Origin: Polynucleobacter sp. MWH-UH23A
GTDB taxonomy: Bacteria > Pseudomonadota > Gammaproteobacteria > Burkholderiales > Burkholderiaceae
DNA: 64,000 nucleotides
Direction of reading: 5' to 3'
Assembly (NCBI RefSeq): GCF_040409805.1
Contig: NZ_CP099572.1
Span: 1-64,000 of the forward strand
Position numbers and translations under genes: made by a program. The notes under the pieces were generated by a model that made no database searches, was not told where the DNA came from, and worked only from the letters and a program-made list of their open reading frames with translations. Shown here piece by piece: positions 23,281-31,767 of the stretch (position 1 is its first letter; every line of letters begins with the position of its first letter).

Positions 23281-24393
23281 TTGCTGTTAAACGATCGGTT
23301 TTTAAAGGCTTGCCTGGGCGAGGCGGTAGATCAAACACCGCTTTGGCTCATGCGCCAAGCTGGCCGATATCTTCCTGAGTACAACGCCACGCGCGCAAGG
23401 GCCGGAAGTTTTCTAGGCCTGGCAAAAAATCCTGCATATGCCACCGAAGTAACACTTCAGCCTTTGGATCGATATCCATTGGACGCGGCAATTTTGTTCT
23501 CTGACATTTTGACCATTCCCGATGCTATGGGATTGGGCTTGAAATTTACTGCGGGCGAAGGCCCTAGTTTTGATCATCCTTTGCGTGATGAGGCGTCTGT
23601 TAAGAAGCTACGTGCTGCGGATATGGGCGAGCTCAAGTATGTATTTGATGCTGTTTCGGAAATACGCAGCGCATTAGCTCAGGATGGTAAGCAACGTGTT
23701 CCTTTGATTGGCTTTTCAGGAAGCCCATGGACCTTGGCATGTTACATGATTGATGGTTCTAGCTCAGATGATTTTCGTCATGCTAAAACGATGATGTTTA
23801 GTCGCCCTGATTTATTGCAGCATATCTTGGATATCAATGCACAATCAGTGGCAAATTATTTAACTGAGCAAGTGAAAGCTGGCGCACAAGCACTGATGAT
23901 TTTTGATACCTGGGGCGGGATGCTACCAGACGGTTGGTATCAAAGAATGTCTTTGGCATCGATGCAAAAAGTGATTGCCGCATTACCAAGAGAGCACGAT
24001 GGTAGAAAAATTCCAGTAATCATGTTCACTAAGGGTGGCGCTATTTGGTTGGATGATATGGCGCAAGTTGGTGCAGATGTGATCGCATTAGATTGGACTA
24101 TTTCTCTTGGTCGTGCGCGCAAACAATTACTCTCCTTAAATAAGCCTTTGGCTTTGCAAGGCAATTTAGACCCACTGATTTTGTTCTCTGAGCCAGAGCA
24201 AATCGCAAAACAAGCCAGTGCAATATTGGATGATTTGGCTAGCGCCCCACCTCTTAAATCTGGCTTACATTCTTTGGATGGCCATGTATTTAATTTGGGC
24301 CATGGGATTTCCCAATTCACGCCGCCAGAGAGTGTGTCTGTTTTGGCAGAAACGGTGATTAAGCACTCTAGGGCTTTAAGGACAAAGCGGTAA
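23281..24393 (+). CDS. hemE: Uroporphyrinogen decarboxylase
   Basis: HemE removes the four acetate carboxyls of uroporphyrinogen III to give coproporphyrinogen III in haem synthesis. The family signature [19 protein letters not shown] (near residue 20) and the second motif [16 protein letters not shown] are clear. [15 protein letters not shown] and the C-terminal NLGHGI are also conserved. The start must be TTG 23281 (no ATG between the atpC stop and the conserved sequence), giving 370 residues. No clear ribosome-binding site was seen, which fits coupling to atpC translation. Confidence 0.95.
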   Translation: MLLNDRFLKACLGEAVDQTPLWLMRQAGRYLPEYNATRARAGSFLGLAKNPAYATEVTLQPLDRYPLDAAILFSDILTIPDAMGLGLKFTAGEGPSFDHPLRDEASVKKLRAADMGELKYVFDAVSEIRSALAQDGKQRVPLIGFSGSPWTLACYMIDGSSSDDFRHAKTMMFSRPDLLQHILDINAQSVANYLTEQVKAGAQALMIFDTWGGMLPDGWYQRMSLASMQKVIAALPREHDGRKIPVIMFTKGGAIWLDDMAQVGADVIALDWTISLGRARKQLLSLNKPLALQGNLDPLILFSEPEQIAKQASAILDDLASAPPLKSGLHSLDGHVFNLGHGISQFTPPESVSVLAETVIKHSRALRTKR

Positions 24394-24437
24394 TACTGAG
24401 TAACTGCTAACTTTCTTGGGGAGATTTTCCATAAAAG

Positions 24438-24634
24438 TTATGCACAGCAACATCTAAAAATGAAAATTCAGTGAGATTGCGTTAAAAGATAAACAGAAGC
24501 TTTCGGAAAGTAATGCAAATTATTGATTATTAAGGAAAATTTTGCAATTTAATCAAAAGGTAAGTATTCAAAGTTTGCTGGTAAATTAGCTTATAAATCA
24601 AAGTTTTTGGATGATATCCACAGACTTATCCACA
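24438..24634. promoter_or_regulatory. DnaA-box cluster in the AT-rich hemE-priA gap
   Basis: The 268-base gap (24394-24661) contains TTATGCACA at 24438-24446 (fits the relaxed consensus TTATNCACA), ATATCCACA at 24614-24622 (8/9) and a perfect TTATCCACA at 24626-24634. The last two start 12 bases apart in the same orientation, and the sequence between is AT-rich. The cluster could be a DnaA-controlled promoter for priA or a DnaA titration site. No convincing gene was seen in the gap. Confidence 0.55.
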
Positions 24635-24661
24635 AGCAAAATAGATAAAACGAAGTGCCTG

Positions 24662-26797
24662 ATGCCCTCACCTATTGTGGTCCAAGTTGTTGTAGACAAG
24701 CCCCTTGCCCAAGGGTTTGATTACTTATGGGACAAAACAAGTTTGGGGCTAGATCCGCAAATCGGGCATGTGGTTGAAGTTCCATTTGGCAGATCCTTTT
24801 TAGTCGGAGCAGTAATAAAAGTAAGTGCTTACTCTGACTATAAAATAAATAAATTAAAGTCTGTTACCAAGGTAGCGCCATTGCCACCAATGGATGCAGC
24901 GGCCTTGCGGCTCATGAGTTTTGCAAGCCAGTACTACATCCACGGGCTTGGGGAAACCATCATTCCAGCAATCCCGCAGATGTGGAAAAAACCCTCTTCT
25001 TGGGAAAAACTATCGAGTTCACACTTGGCCGATGAGAATAAAAAGCCAAAGAAAAAAGAATCTGAAAAAAAGATTGCTGAAGGATATGTCGCAGAGTCTG
25101 AGTTAAATGAAGCCCAGAAAACTGCCTTGACACAGCTAAACGATTCTTGCCGACAAGAAAAATATCATGCTGCTTTGCTACAGGGTCAAACTGGCAGCGG
25201 AAAGACAGCAGTTTTTTTGCATTGGTTAAATATTCTTCTTGGCGACAGTAAAGCCCAGGCATTGATATTGGTCCCGGAGATTAATTTAACGCCTCAATTA
25301 GAGCGACGCGTACGCGCTTATTTCCCAGAAAAGAAAATGGCAGTGTTGCATAGTGGCGTTTCTGAAAAGAAGCGCGGAATCGCTTGGTATGAGGCAATTA
25401 CTGGCGAGGCAAAAATTATTTTGGGAACCAGATTAGCTGCTCTGACGCCTTTTCCCAAGCTGAGTGCCATCGTAGTTGATGAAGAGCATGACCCATCCTA
25501 TAAACAGCAAGATGGCATACGTTACTCGGCGAGAGATCTCGCAATCTGGCGTGCACACGATTTAAAAATTCCTATAGTGTTATCTTCAGCAACGCCCTCT
25601 CTAGAAACCTGGATGGCCGCCAAAGCCGGCCGTTATCAGCACCTGCGGCTGGATCAAAGAGCTCAAGGTGCGGCATTGCCAAATGTGCATTTGCTCAATT
25701 TGCGGGATCCGCAAAACCAACTCAGCCCAGGCGACAAAGTGAAGCCAGGCTTAAACATTTCTTTAAGCAAGCCAGTAGTTGCAGCAATTCAAAAAAATCT
25801 ATATGAAAGTAAGCAAAGCCTCGTTTTAATTAATCGAAGAGGTTATGCGCCAGTACTTAGTTGCAGTGCTTGTTCGTGGTTGTCTAAGTGTCATCAATGC
25901 AGCTCTTATATGGTGATGCATAAAGCAGGCGCTTTGGGCGGAAAACCAGTTTTAAGTTGCCATCATTGTGGCCTAGTAAAAGGTATCCCTAGCCACTGTC
26001 CTGATTGCGGTAACGCTGATCTAAAAACCTTGGGGCAAGGCACCCAAAAGCTGGAAGACGCGATCGAAGAGTGGTGGCCAAATGCAAGGGTATTGCGTGT
26101 AGACACTGACTCAAGTCGCAAAAGCAAAGACGCTGAAGAATTGTTTCAAGAAATACACGATGGCAATGTCGACATCGTCGTTGGCACCCAAATGATTGCC
26201 AAGGGGCATGACTACCAACGCGTTGGTCTTGTGGCTGTATTGGACGCTGATGCTCGACTGTTCTCACAAGATTTTCGGGCGGCCGAGAGATTGTTTGCAC
26301 AACTAGTTCAGGTTGCAGGTCGTGCAGGAAGGGCAAATAAGGATGGCCAGCGCAGTGGCGATATTTTTATCGAAACTCAGTTTCCGGAAGCGGCGGTATA
26401 TCAGTATTTGTTGAGACATGATGTCGATGGATTTTTGGCTCATTTGGCCGCAGAAAGAGAAGAGGCAAAGTTGCCACCTTTCTGCTATCAGGCTTTGGTT
26501 CATGCAGAAGCCAAGAGTCTTGATAAGGCAATACGCTTTTTAATTAAGCTTAAAGGTCGATTGCATGATCAGGGTCTAATAGGCTCCGGCTTAAAGGCTT
26601 ATGACCCAGTTCCTAGAAGCATGATGCGGGTAGCTGGCATTGAGCGCGCTCAACTGCTAATTGAGTCTGTGGATCGCAAGCGATTGCAATTGGCCTTAGA
26701 AGCTATTGATGGTGACTTGCGATCCCGGTCTCAGGGCCGCATTAGCAAGGAAGATCGGATTCGGTGGCTAATTGAGCGCGATCCGATATCTATTTAG
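24662..26797 (+). CDS. priA: Primosomal replication restart helicase PriA
   Basis: PriA recognises stalled-fork structures and reloads the replicative helicase. The N-terminal 3'-end-binding domain begins VVQVVVDKPLAQGFDYLW. The helicase has Walker A GQTGSGKT (about residues 175-182), the DEEH box VVDEEHDPSYKQQ, and the cysteine-rich zinc-binding region with CSACSWLSKCHQCS and CHHCGLVKGIPSHCPDCG. ATG 24662 (711 residues) puts the conserved sequence right at the N-terminus. ATG 24611 would add 17 residues and place two DnaA boxes inside the gene. Neither has a good ribosome-binding site. Confidence 0.95.
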   Translation: MPSPIVVQVVVDKPLAQGFDYLWDKTSLGLDPQIGHVVEVPFGRSFLVGAVIKVSAYSDYKINKLKSVTKVAPLPPMDAAALRLMSFASQYYIHGLGETIIPAIPQMWKKPSSWEKLSSSHLADENKKPKKKESEKKIAEGYVAESELNEAQKTALTQLNDSCRQEKYHAALLQGQTGSGKTAVFLHWLNILLGDSKAQALILVPEINLTPQLERRVRAYFPEKKMAVLHSGVSEKKRGIAWYEAITGEAKIILGTRLAALTPFPKLSAIVVDEEHDPSYKQQDGIRYSARDLAIWRAHDLKIPIVLSSATPSLETWMAAKAGRYQHLRLDQRAQGAALPNVHLLNLRDPQNQLSPGDKVKPGLNISLSKPVVAAIQKNLYESKQSLVLINRRGYAPVLSCSACSWLSKCHQCSSYMVMHKAGALGGKPVLSCHHCGLVKGIPSHCPDCGNADLKTLGQGTQKLEDAIEEWWPNARVLRVDTDSSRKSKDAEELFQEIHDGNVDIVVGTQMIAKGHDYQRVGLVAVLDADARLFSQDFRAAERLFAQLVQVAGRAGRANKDGQRSGDIFIETQFPEAAVYQYLLRHDVDGFLAHLAAEREEAKLPPFCYQALVHAEAKSLDKAIRFLIKLKGRLHDQGLIGSGLKAYDPVPRSMMRVAGIERAQLLIESVDRKRLQLALEAIDGDLRSRSQGRISKEDRIRWLIERDPISI

Positions 26798-26804
26798 GCT
26801 AAGC

Positions 26805-27197
26805 CTAAGCTCCTGCAGAAGAGTTGTATTGATCCAAACTCATGAGCTGGTTTAAGTCTGAAGACAGAGTGGTTTCAGAGCTCGGCTTGATTTTGAATAA
26901 CCAAATGCCATAGGGGTTTTGGTTTACTAATTCTGGGTTGGCATCTACTGCTTCATTCAGAGCAATAATTTCACCACTAACTGGCGCATGAATGTCGCTA
27001 GCTGCTTTAACAGACTCTATGACGGCAATGGCTTCACCTTGTTTTACTTGTTGGCCAAGCTTGGGTGCTTGAAAAAACATCACATCGCCTAAAGCCTCTT
27101 GAGCATGGTTACTAATCCCAACCCATACTAAGCCATCACCCTCTAGGTCAGCCCACTCATGAGTTTGCGCGAATTTAAATGTATCTTCGGTATTCAT
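26805..27197 (-). CDS. gcvH: Glycine cleavage system H protein
   Basis: GcvH carries the lipoyl arm that shuttles the aminomethyl group between the P, T and L proteins of glycine cleavage. The lipoylated lysine is Lys64 in IESVKAASD, followed by the usual APVSGEIIALNEAV and NPYGIWLFKI segments. The 130-residue length is normal. AAAGGAT precedes the ATG on the minus strand. gcvT and gcvP are not adjacent: priA converges on it from one side and a hydrolase gene diverges on the other, so this is a solo gcvH. Confidence 0.96.
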   Translation of the reverse strand: MNTEDTFKFAQTHEWADLEGDGLVWVGISNHAQEALGDVMFFQAPKLGQQVKQGEAIAVIESVKAASDIHAPVSGEIIALNEAVDANPELVNQNPYGIWLFKIKPSSETTLSSDLNQLMSLDQYNSSAGA

Positions 27198-27272
27198 TGT
27201 TTATCCTTTAGACCCATTTTATTCCCAGTCCCATAAACTAGGAATCCTTATTCATTTTTAGTGATGTGTTTT

Positions 27273-27917
27273 ATGCCAATCAAATTAGGAATAGTTCCAG
27301 TCACCCCTTTTGAGCAAAATTGTTCAATTTTGGTTTGCCAAGAAACGGGTGATGCCGCCGTAGTTGATCCCGGCGGGGATATTGAAAAGATATTGGATGG
27401 CGTAAAACAAATGGGCGGCAAGGTAAAAAAGATTTTGCTCACTCATGGCCATTTAGATCACTGCGCAGCTGCCAAAGACTTATCGGATCAGCTTGGGGTG
27501 CCTATCGAAGGGCCACAAGAGGATGAGCGTTTTTGGATTGATCAGCTGCCGGAACAAACCGTTCGTTTTGGTTTTGGACATGCCAAAGTATTTGAACCCA
27601 ATCGTTGGCTCAACGATGGCGATCATGTGCAAGTTGGCAATGTCAATTTTGAAGTGTTTCATTGTCCTGGACACACACCAGGACATGTGATTTTTTATGG
27701 CAAAGAAGATCGCCTAGCGATTGTTGGCGACGTATTGTTCGCGGGCTCTATCGGTAGAACAGATTTTCCGCGGGGCAATCATGCGGATTTAATTCATGCG
27801 ATTAAAACAAAATTATGGCCCTTGGGCGATGATGTGCAGTTTGTGCCTGGACACGGACCCATGTCAACGTTTGGCAACGAGCGTAAAACGAATCCCTATG
27901 TGGGTGATAAAGCCTAG
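27273..27917 (+). CDS. Metallo-beta-lactamase-fold hydrolase (glyoxalase II-like)
   Basis: This soluble 214-residue hydrolase has the binuclear metal motif HGHLDH at residues 58-63, the later histidine in HCPGHTPGHV, a bridging aspartate in GDVLFAGSIGRTDF and a final histidine in FVPGHGPMST. This pattern is of the YcbL-like glyoxalase II branch, which hydrolyses thioesters of small acids. True substrates of this branch are often unproven. ATG 27273 was chosen because IKLGIVPVTPFEQNCSIL is the usual family N-terminus; ATG 27264 and GTG 27261 are in frame just upstream. It is transcribed away from gcvH. Confidence 0.88.
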   Translation: MPIKLGIVPVTPFEQNCSILVCQETGDAAVVDPGGDIEKILDGVKQMGGKVKKILLTHGHLDHCAAAKDLSDQLGVPIEGPQEDERFWIDQLPEQTVRFGFGHAKVFEPNRWLNDGDHVQVGNVNFEVFHCPGHTPGHVIFYGKEDRLAIVGDVLFAGSIGRTDFPRGNHADLIHAIKTKLWPLGDDVQFVPGHGPMSTFGNERKTNPYVGDKA

Positions 27918-27951
27918 CAATCGCAATGATTGCATGTGCAGCTTGCGCTAA

Positions 27952-28143
27952 TTAGGTTTTTGCTGAACCAGTGCGGTGCGTACGGTTGTATAAGCAGCTG
28001 GCGCAAATCCAACGTTGCTTGCGATTGCTGGTAGGAATCCAAGTTCCACCTTCAAGACGTTTTTCGCGACTGCAAGAAGAGCAAAATTTGAGGCTCTGTG
28101 AAGAATCTTGTGCGGCAGCTGGAGTCGTTGTAGTCATGGGCAA
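27952..28143 (-). CDS. Small zinc-ribbon-like protein of unknown function
   Basis: This 63-residue product has two CxxC knuckles, CSSC (residues 21-24) and CASC (residues 47-50), with a spacing of 22 residues between them, as in a zinc ribbon. The middle part EGGTWIPTSNRKQRWIC contains aromatic and basic residues that could bind nucleic acid. The first 15 residues are Thr/Ala-rich and probably disordered. I do not recognise a named family. It faces the hydrolase gene tail to tail; the desaturase gene lies behind it on the same strand. It is likely real because of the paired cysteines. Confidence 0.7.
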   Translation of the reverse strand: MPMTTTTPAAAQDSSQSLKFCSSCSREKRLEGGTWIPTSNRKQRWICASCLYNRTHRTGSAKT

Positions 28144-28178
28144 TCCGAGTAAGGCAAATCTTTATACAAACTACTATT

Positions 28179-29321
28179 TTACCCGTTTTGCCCTACTGGC
28201 ACTGGGGATAGCACCACTCTGACGGAGTCTGCCGTCTTGTTCCCATCAAAATCCAACCAAGCTTTGTTTTGGAAATCGTAAAGCTTGCACTTGCGCGCAG
28301 TGTCGAAATACCATGCCCAAGAGAACTTTTGGATAAAAATACGCTCTGGAAGGATGGTTTCGAGGGTTTTTTGGGCTTCTGGGAGGTGGTATAGAGGTAC
28401 GCTCATGTCTACGTGATGGGCGGTGTGCTCCATGATGTGGTGCATTAAAGAGCCCCAAATCCAGCTAAAAGTTAAATGTACGGTAGTTGAAACGAAAGGT
28501 TGGGCGCGCAACCACTCCGATTTTTTGTCATACCAAGATACTGATGGGTGGGTATGGTGAACGTAGACCACAAATCCAATCATGCCGTTCCAAAACAAAA
28601 ATGGAATTGCAAAACCGGTAAGAAGGCCAACCCAAATTGATTGGTTAGTAGCGATCGCACCAGCAATTAGACAGCCAATCCAAACAATCGCAAATGCAGT
28701 GACGAGCAAATTGTCTTTTAAGAAAATAGGGCGATCACCAGGTTTGTTTTTTGCATTTGGGAAGTACTCACGTCTCCACCAAATTTCAATTAAGTAATAG
28801 AAAACAGGACCCCAGCCACTACGGTAAAGGCGCTCTAGAGCCTTACGCCATGAGGGCAAGGCGTCATATTCTTCCTTTGATAATGGAGCCCAGACAAAGT
28901 CAAAGCCCTTTAAATTGGTTTGTCCATGATGCACAACATTGTGACCAACATCCCACAAGCTGTAGGGTGTGAGTGAAGGCAAGAATGCAATACGTCCAAG
29001 CACTTTGTTGAGTTCGCGATTGGGGGTGAAGCTTTGATGACATGCATCATGACCCAAAATAAAAATGCGACCAGTGACAAAACCAGCAATTAATCCAAAA
29101 ACAACTTTTAGTAGAACGTTTTCAACAAATACGGTACCTGCAATGCAACCGAGCCACAAGAATGAATCAATCAACAGCAACATAATTGCGCGTGCTGTTT
29201 CGCCTTGGGCCATTGGAATGAGCCAACTCCGAATAATTTTGCGGTGCGGCAATGGCGCCTCAGGAGGCAAGGGATTTGTCAGTGACGGCTCTGAAAGGGC
29301 TGAATTTAGATGTGTAGACAC
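28179..29321 (-). CDS. Membrane fatty acid desaturase family protein
   Basis: Integral-membrane di-iron desaturases insert double bonds in acyl chains. The three histidine boxes are HDACHQ, HNVVHH and HTAHH, with hydrophobic membrane pairs between them. The product would have about 380 residues, usual for acyl-lipid desaturases. The regiospecificity cannot be told. The start is uncertain: GTG 29321 (STHLNSALSEP) is chosen, TTG 29333 is also in frame, and neither has a ribosome-binding site. The gene is monocistronic or follows only tRNA-Arg on the minus strand. A role in membrane fluidity is inferred from the family. Confidence 0.85.
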   Translation of the reverse strand: MSTHLNSALSEPSLTNPLPPEAPLPHRKIIRSWLIPMAQGETARAIMLLLIDSFLWLGCIAGTVFVENVLLKVVFGLIAGFVTGRIFILGHDACHQSFTPNRELNKVLGRIAFLPSLTPYSLWDVGHNVVHHGQTNLKGFDFVWAPLSKEEYDALPSWRKALERLYRSGWGPVFYYLIEIWWRREYFPNAKNKPGDRPIFLKDNLLVTAFAIVWIGCLIAGAIATNQSIWVGLLTGFAIPFLFWNGMIGFVVYVHHTHPSVSWYDKKSEWLRAQPFVSTTVHLTFSWIWGSLMHHIMEHTAHHVDMSVPLYHLPEAQKTLETILPERIFIQKFSWAWYFDTARKCKLYDFQNKAWLDFDGNKTADSVRVVLSPVPVGQNG

Positions 29322-29403
29322 GATAAGAATCAATAAGTTAGACGCAAATTTTAGCGGTTTTCATGATTTTACGCATGATATAAGTCAAAAACCCCTTGTG
29401 TTT

Positions 29404-29479
29404 TGGCGCGCCCGGCAGGAATCGAACCTGCGACCCTTGGCTTCGGAGGCCAATACTCTATCCACTGAGCTACGGGCGC
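29404..29479 (-). tRNA. tRNA-Arg (anticodon CCG)
   Basis: On the minus strand the sequence folds as a 76-base cloverleaf with a 7-bp acceptor stem (GCGCCCG paired with CGGGCGC), D loop AGCTCAGTGGATAGAGT, anticodon loop CTCCGAA and T arm containing GGTTCGATTCC. The 3' CCA is encoded. Anticodon CCG reads CGG arginine codons. It lies between the desaturase gene and a divergent cytochrome gene. Confidence 0.96.
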
Positions 29480-29581
29480 CCATAAAAACTGGATACCCCG
29501 TTATTGTAAGTGCCTATACCCCTACTCTCTAGTTATAATCACCGCAAAACAACCCTAAAACCCGTCAAACGATAAATTCTT

Positions 29582-30073
29582 ATGAGCAACGAGCACGGAA
29601 ATCTGATTAAGTCCCCAAAACAACTCATCATCATGGTGTTCGCAAGCTTTTTTGTGCCCTTGATCATTATTTTGTTGTTGATGGTGTTCGTTAACAACGG
29701 TAAGCGCGGTGAATCTACAACAACGACCGAACAGCTCATCAAGCCGGTTGCCCAACTTAATTTCAAAGACGCCAGCGGCCCTAAAGAATTGCAAACTGGC
29801 GAACAAGTTTACAAAGCAGTTTGCTCTTCATGCCATGCAACTGGCGCTGCTGGCGCTCCAAAGGTTGGCGATGCAGGTGCATGGGCCCCACGTATTGCAA
29901 AGGGCTATGACTCATTGTTGACCTCCGTCCTCAAGGGTAAAGGAGCAATGCCAGCGCGTGGCGGATCAAGCCCTGCTGACGTTAGTGATTACGAATTAGG
30001 CCGCGCAGTTGTTTATATGGCCAATGCATCTGGTGGCAAATTGCCAGAACCAAAAGCACCTGCTGCTAAGTAA
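29582..30073 (+). CDS. Membrane-anchored monohaem cytochrome c (c5-like)
   Basis: This electron carrier is attached to the inner membrane and faces the periplasm. An uncleaved hydrophobic anchor spans residues 14-37. The class I cytochrome domain has the haem-binding CSSCH (Cys81, Cys84, His85) and a likely distal ligand Met123 in GKGAMPARGG. The C-terminus is Lys/Pro/Ala-rich. The partner is unknown; cytochromes of this type usually pass electrons to terminal oxidases. A perfect TATAAT at 29534-29539 could be its -10 element, though no -35 is evident. A strong hairpin terminates it. Confidence 0.9.
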   Translation: MSNEHGNLIKSPKQLIIMVFASFFVPLIIILLLMVFVNNGKRGESTTTTEQLIKPVAQLNFKDASGPKELQTGEQVYKAVCSSCHATGAAGAPKVGDAGAWAPRIAKGYDSLLTSVLKGKGAMPARGGSSPADVSDYELGRAVVYMANASGGKLPEPKAPAAK

Positions 30074-30105
30074 TTAACAAAATAATTTCTTAGACTTGTA
30101 TTTTT

Positions 30106-30130
30106 AAAAGCTGGCATGTAGCCAGCTTTT
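30106..30130. terminator. Bidirectional rho-independent terminator
   Basis: A perfect 10-bp stem (AAAAGCTGGC / GCCAGCTTTT) with a 5-base loop lies between the cytochrome gene and the converging rsmI gene. A T-run follows on the plus strand (ATTTTTTT) and the leading A-run serves the minus strand, so it can end both transcripts. Confidence 0.9.
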
Positions 30131-30136
30131 ATTTTT

Positions 30137-31033
30137 TTACTCTTTTGCTTTTGCATCTAGAGCAACTTGGTAAGCCTCTTTTTTGTTTGCGCCTAAGGTT
30201 TGGGAAAGCACCGTAGCAATTTCTTTGCTGCCCAAATAGGGAGTTAATGCACGCGCCCAGCGATTGAGAGAATCTGTGTCTACAGCCTCATCAGCATTGC
30301 CCTTGCGACCCGCCACTAGAATGACAAATTCGCCTTTTAGATGTTCGGAATTTTCAAGCCATTCTGAAATTTCATGTGCCTGAATCGAAGCTAATTGCTC
30401 AAATTTCTTTGTGAGCTCTCGGCAGATGAGTAAAGAACGTTCTTTTTCTAAAGAACTTGCAAGCAAGAGAAGTGTCTCGCGAATATGGTGTGGCGATTCG
30501 AAAAAAATACTTACTTTCTTACTGCTGATAATGTCTTGCAAGCAGGTTTCTCGATCCTTAGTTTTATGTGGCCAGAAACCCAAGAATTGAAAGCGCCCTT
30601 CTGAATTCAGCATGACTGAACCAGATGCTGATATCGCGCAAGATACGGAACTTGCGCCAGGGATTGGAATAACGCGGTAGCCAGCATTCTGAACTTGCTC
30701 AACTAAGCGCGCACCAGGGTCAGAAATTCCTGGAGTGCCTGCATCAGAAACATAGGCCCAGCGCTCATTATTCGAAAGATGTTGAATTACAGTTTGAGCG
30801 CCACTAAGCTCATTGTGGTCATGAAGCGCAATACATTTTTTATGAATACCGAACTGTCGCAATAGGGCTGCGCTATGCCTGGTATCTTCACAGGCAATCC
30901 CATCCACGGAATTGAGAACATGTAGGGCGCGCAAGGTGATATCACCCATGTTCCCAATGGGTGTTGCAACCATGTATAAAGCCCCAGATGGCAAATCTTG
31001 TTGTTTTAAAAAATCGAACGAGGCAAATTCCAT
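30137..31033 (-). CDS. rsmI: 16S rRNA (cytidine-1402-2'-O)-methyltransferase RsmI
   Basis: RsmI (YraL) methylates the ribose of C1402 in 16S rRNA at the decoding centre. The tetrapyrrole-methylase-like N-terminal domain shows GALYMVATPIGNMGDITLRA and VDGIACEDTRHSA. AYVSDAGTPGISDPGARLV and FLGFWP-type segments follow. The 298-residue length is usual. The gene is divergent from a diaA-like gene, the arrangement common in proteobacteria where yraL faces yraN-diaA-dolP. Its end shares the terminator with the cytochrome gene. Confidence 0.95.
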   Translation of the reverse strand: MEFASFDFLKQQDLPSGALYMVATPIGNMGDITLRALHVLNSVDGIACEDTRHSAALLRQFGIHKKCIALHDHNELSGAQTVIQHLSNNERWAYVSDAGTPGISDPGARLVEQVQNAGYRVIPIPGASSVSCAISASGSVMLNSEGRFQFLGFWPHKTKDRETCLQDIISSKKVSIFFESPHHIRETLLLLASSLEKERSLLICRELTKKFEQLASIQAHEISEWLENSEHLKGEFVILVAGRKGNADEAVDTDSLNRWARALTPYLGSKEIATVLSQTLGANKKEAYQVALDAKAKE

Positions 31034-31138
31034 GGGTTTATTGTCTGCTGAAGATGAATCAATAACAAGAGAATACGTTGGTTTTGAGTTAAGCTGATGA
31101 CATCTAAATTGAGCGTTACCTTAGCGCATAATATTGCT

Positions 31139-31741
31139 ATGAACAAAGATACGATTGAACGTTTGCGCAAGCGCGCATCTCAGCATTTTTTAGATAGCAT
31201 TGCTGTTAAGCAGGAAGCAGAAAAAACACTTCCAGATGCAGTTGCTCAAGGAGTGCTGGCTATGGCGGATTGTTTGCAAGCGGGTGGCAAGGTAATGGCT
31301 TGTGGCAATGGTGGGTCGGCTGCTGATGCCCAGCACTTTGCAGCAGAGCTGATCGGTCGATTTGAGCGTGAGCGCCAAGAGTTAGCTGCAATTGCTTTAA
31401 CAACTGACAGCTCAATTCTGACTGCGGTTGGTAATGACTACAGCTACGACGAAGTATTTAGCAAACAAGTACGAGGCCTTGGTAAGAAAGGCGATGTTTT
31501 GTTGGCCATTTCTACTTCCGGAAATTCTAAGAATGTTGTCAAAGCAATAGAAGCTGCGAAAAAGATTGGCATCAAAATTATTGCGCTTACTGGAAACGGT
31601 GGCGGAAAGATTGCGACTCTTTTGGATAAAGACGACATACATTTATGTGCCCCTTCAACACGTACTGCGCGCATTCAGGAGACGCATTTGGTCTTGCTGC
31701 ATGGCTTATGTGATGGCGTTGATCACATGCTCTTGGATTAA
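31139..31741 (+). CDS. diaA: SIS-domain protein, DiaA/GmhA family
   Basis: The product is a single SIS (sugar isomerase) domain of about 200 residues with ACGNGGSAADAQHFAAELIGRFE and AISTSGNSKNV, typical of phosphoheptose isomerase GmhA and of its relative DiaA, which binds DnaA and promotes timely initiation. The gene order rsmI (divergent), SIS gene, BON lipoprotein matches yraL-diaA-dolP of E. coli, so DiaA is the better call. Sequence alone cannot exclude an isomerase. ATG 31139 is preferred; ATG 31097 would add 14 residues. No clear ribosome-binding site supports either. Confidence 0.8.
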   Translation: MNKDTIERLRKRASQHFLDSIAVKQEAEKTLPDAVAQGVLAMADCLQAGGKVMACGNGGSAADAQHFAAELIGRFERERQELAAIALTTDSSILTAVGNDYSYDEVFSKQVRGLGKKGDVLLAISTSGNSKNVVKAIEAAKKIGIKIIALTGNGGGKIATLLDKDDIHLCAPSTRTARIQETHLVLLHGLCDGVDHMLLD

Positions 31742-31767
31742 TTTTTAAATCAACACAAAGTACATTT

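Noticed and set aside
27917..27933. GCAATC/GATTGC hairpin between the hydrolase and zinc-ribbon genes as a terminator
   Set aside because: The stem is only 6 bp and has no T-run on either strand, so it is too weak to call.
29065..29532. 155-codon plus-strand frame opposite the desaturase and tRNA-Arg genes
   Set aside because: It reads antisense through the desaturase start and straight through the tRNA, so it is a shadow.
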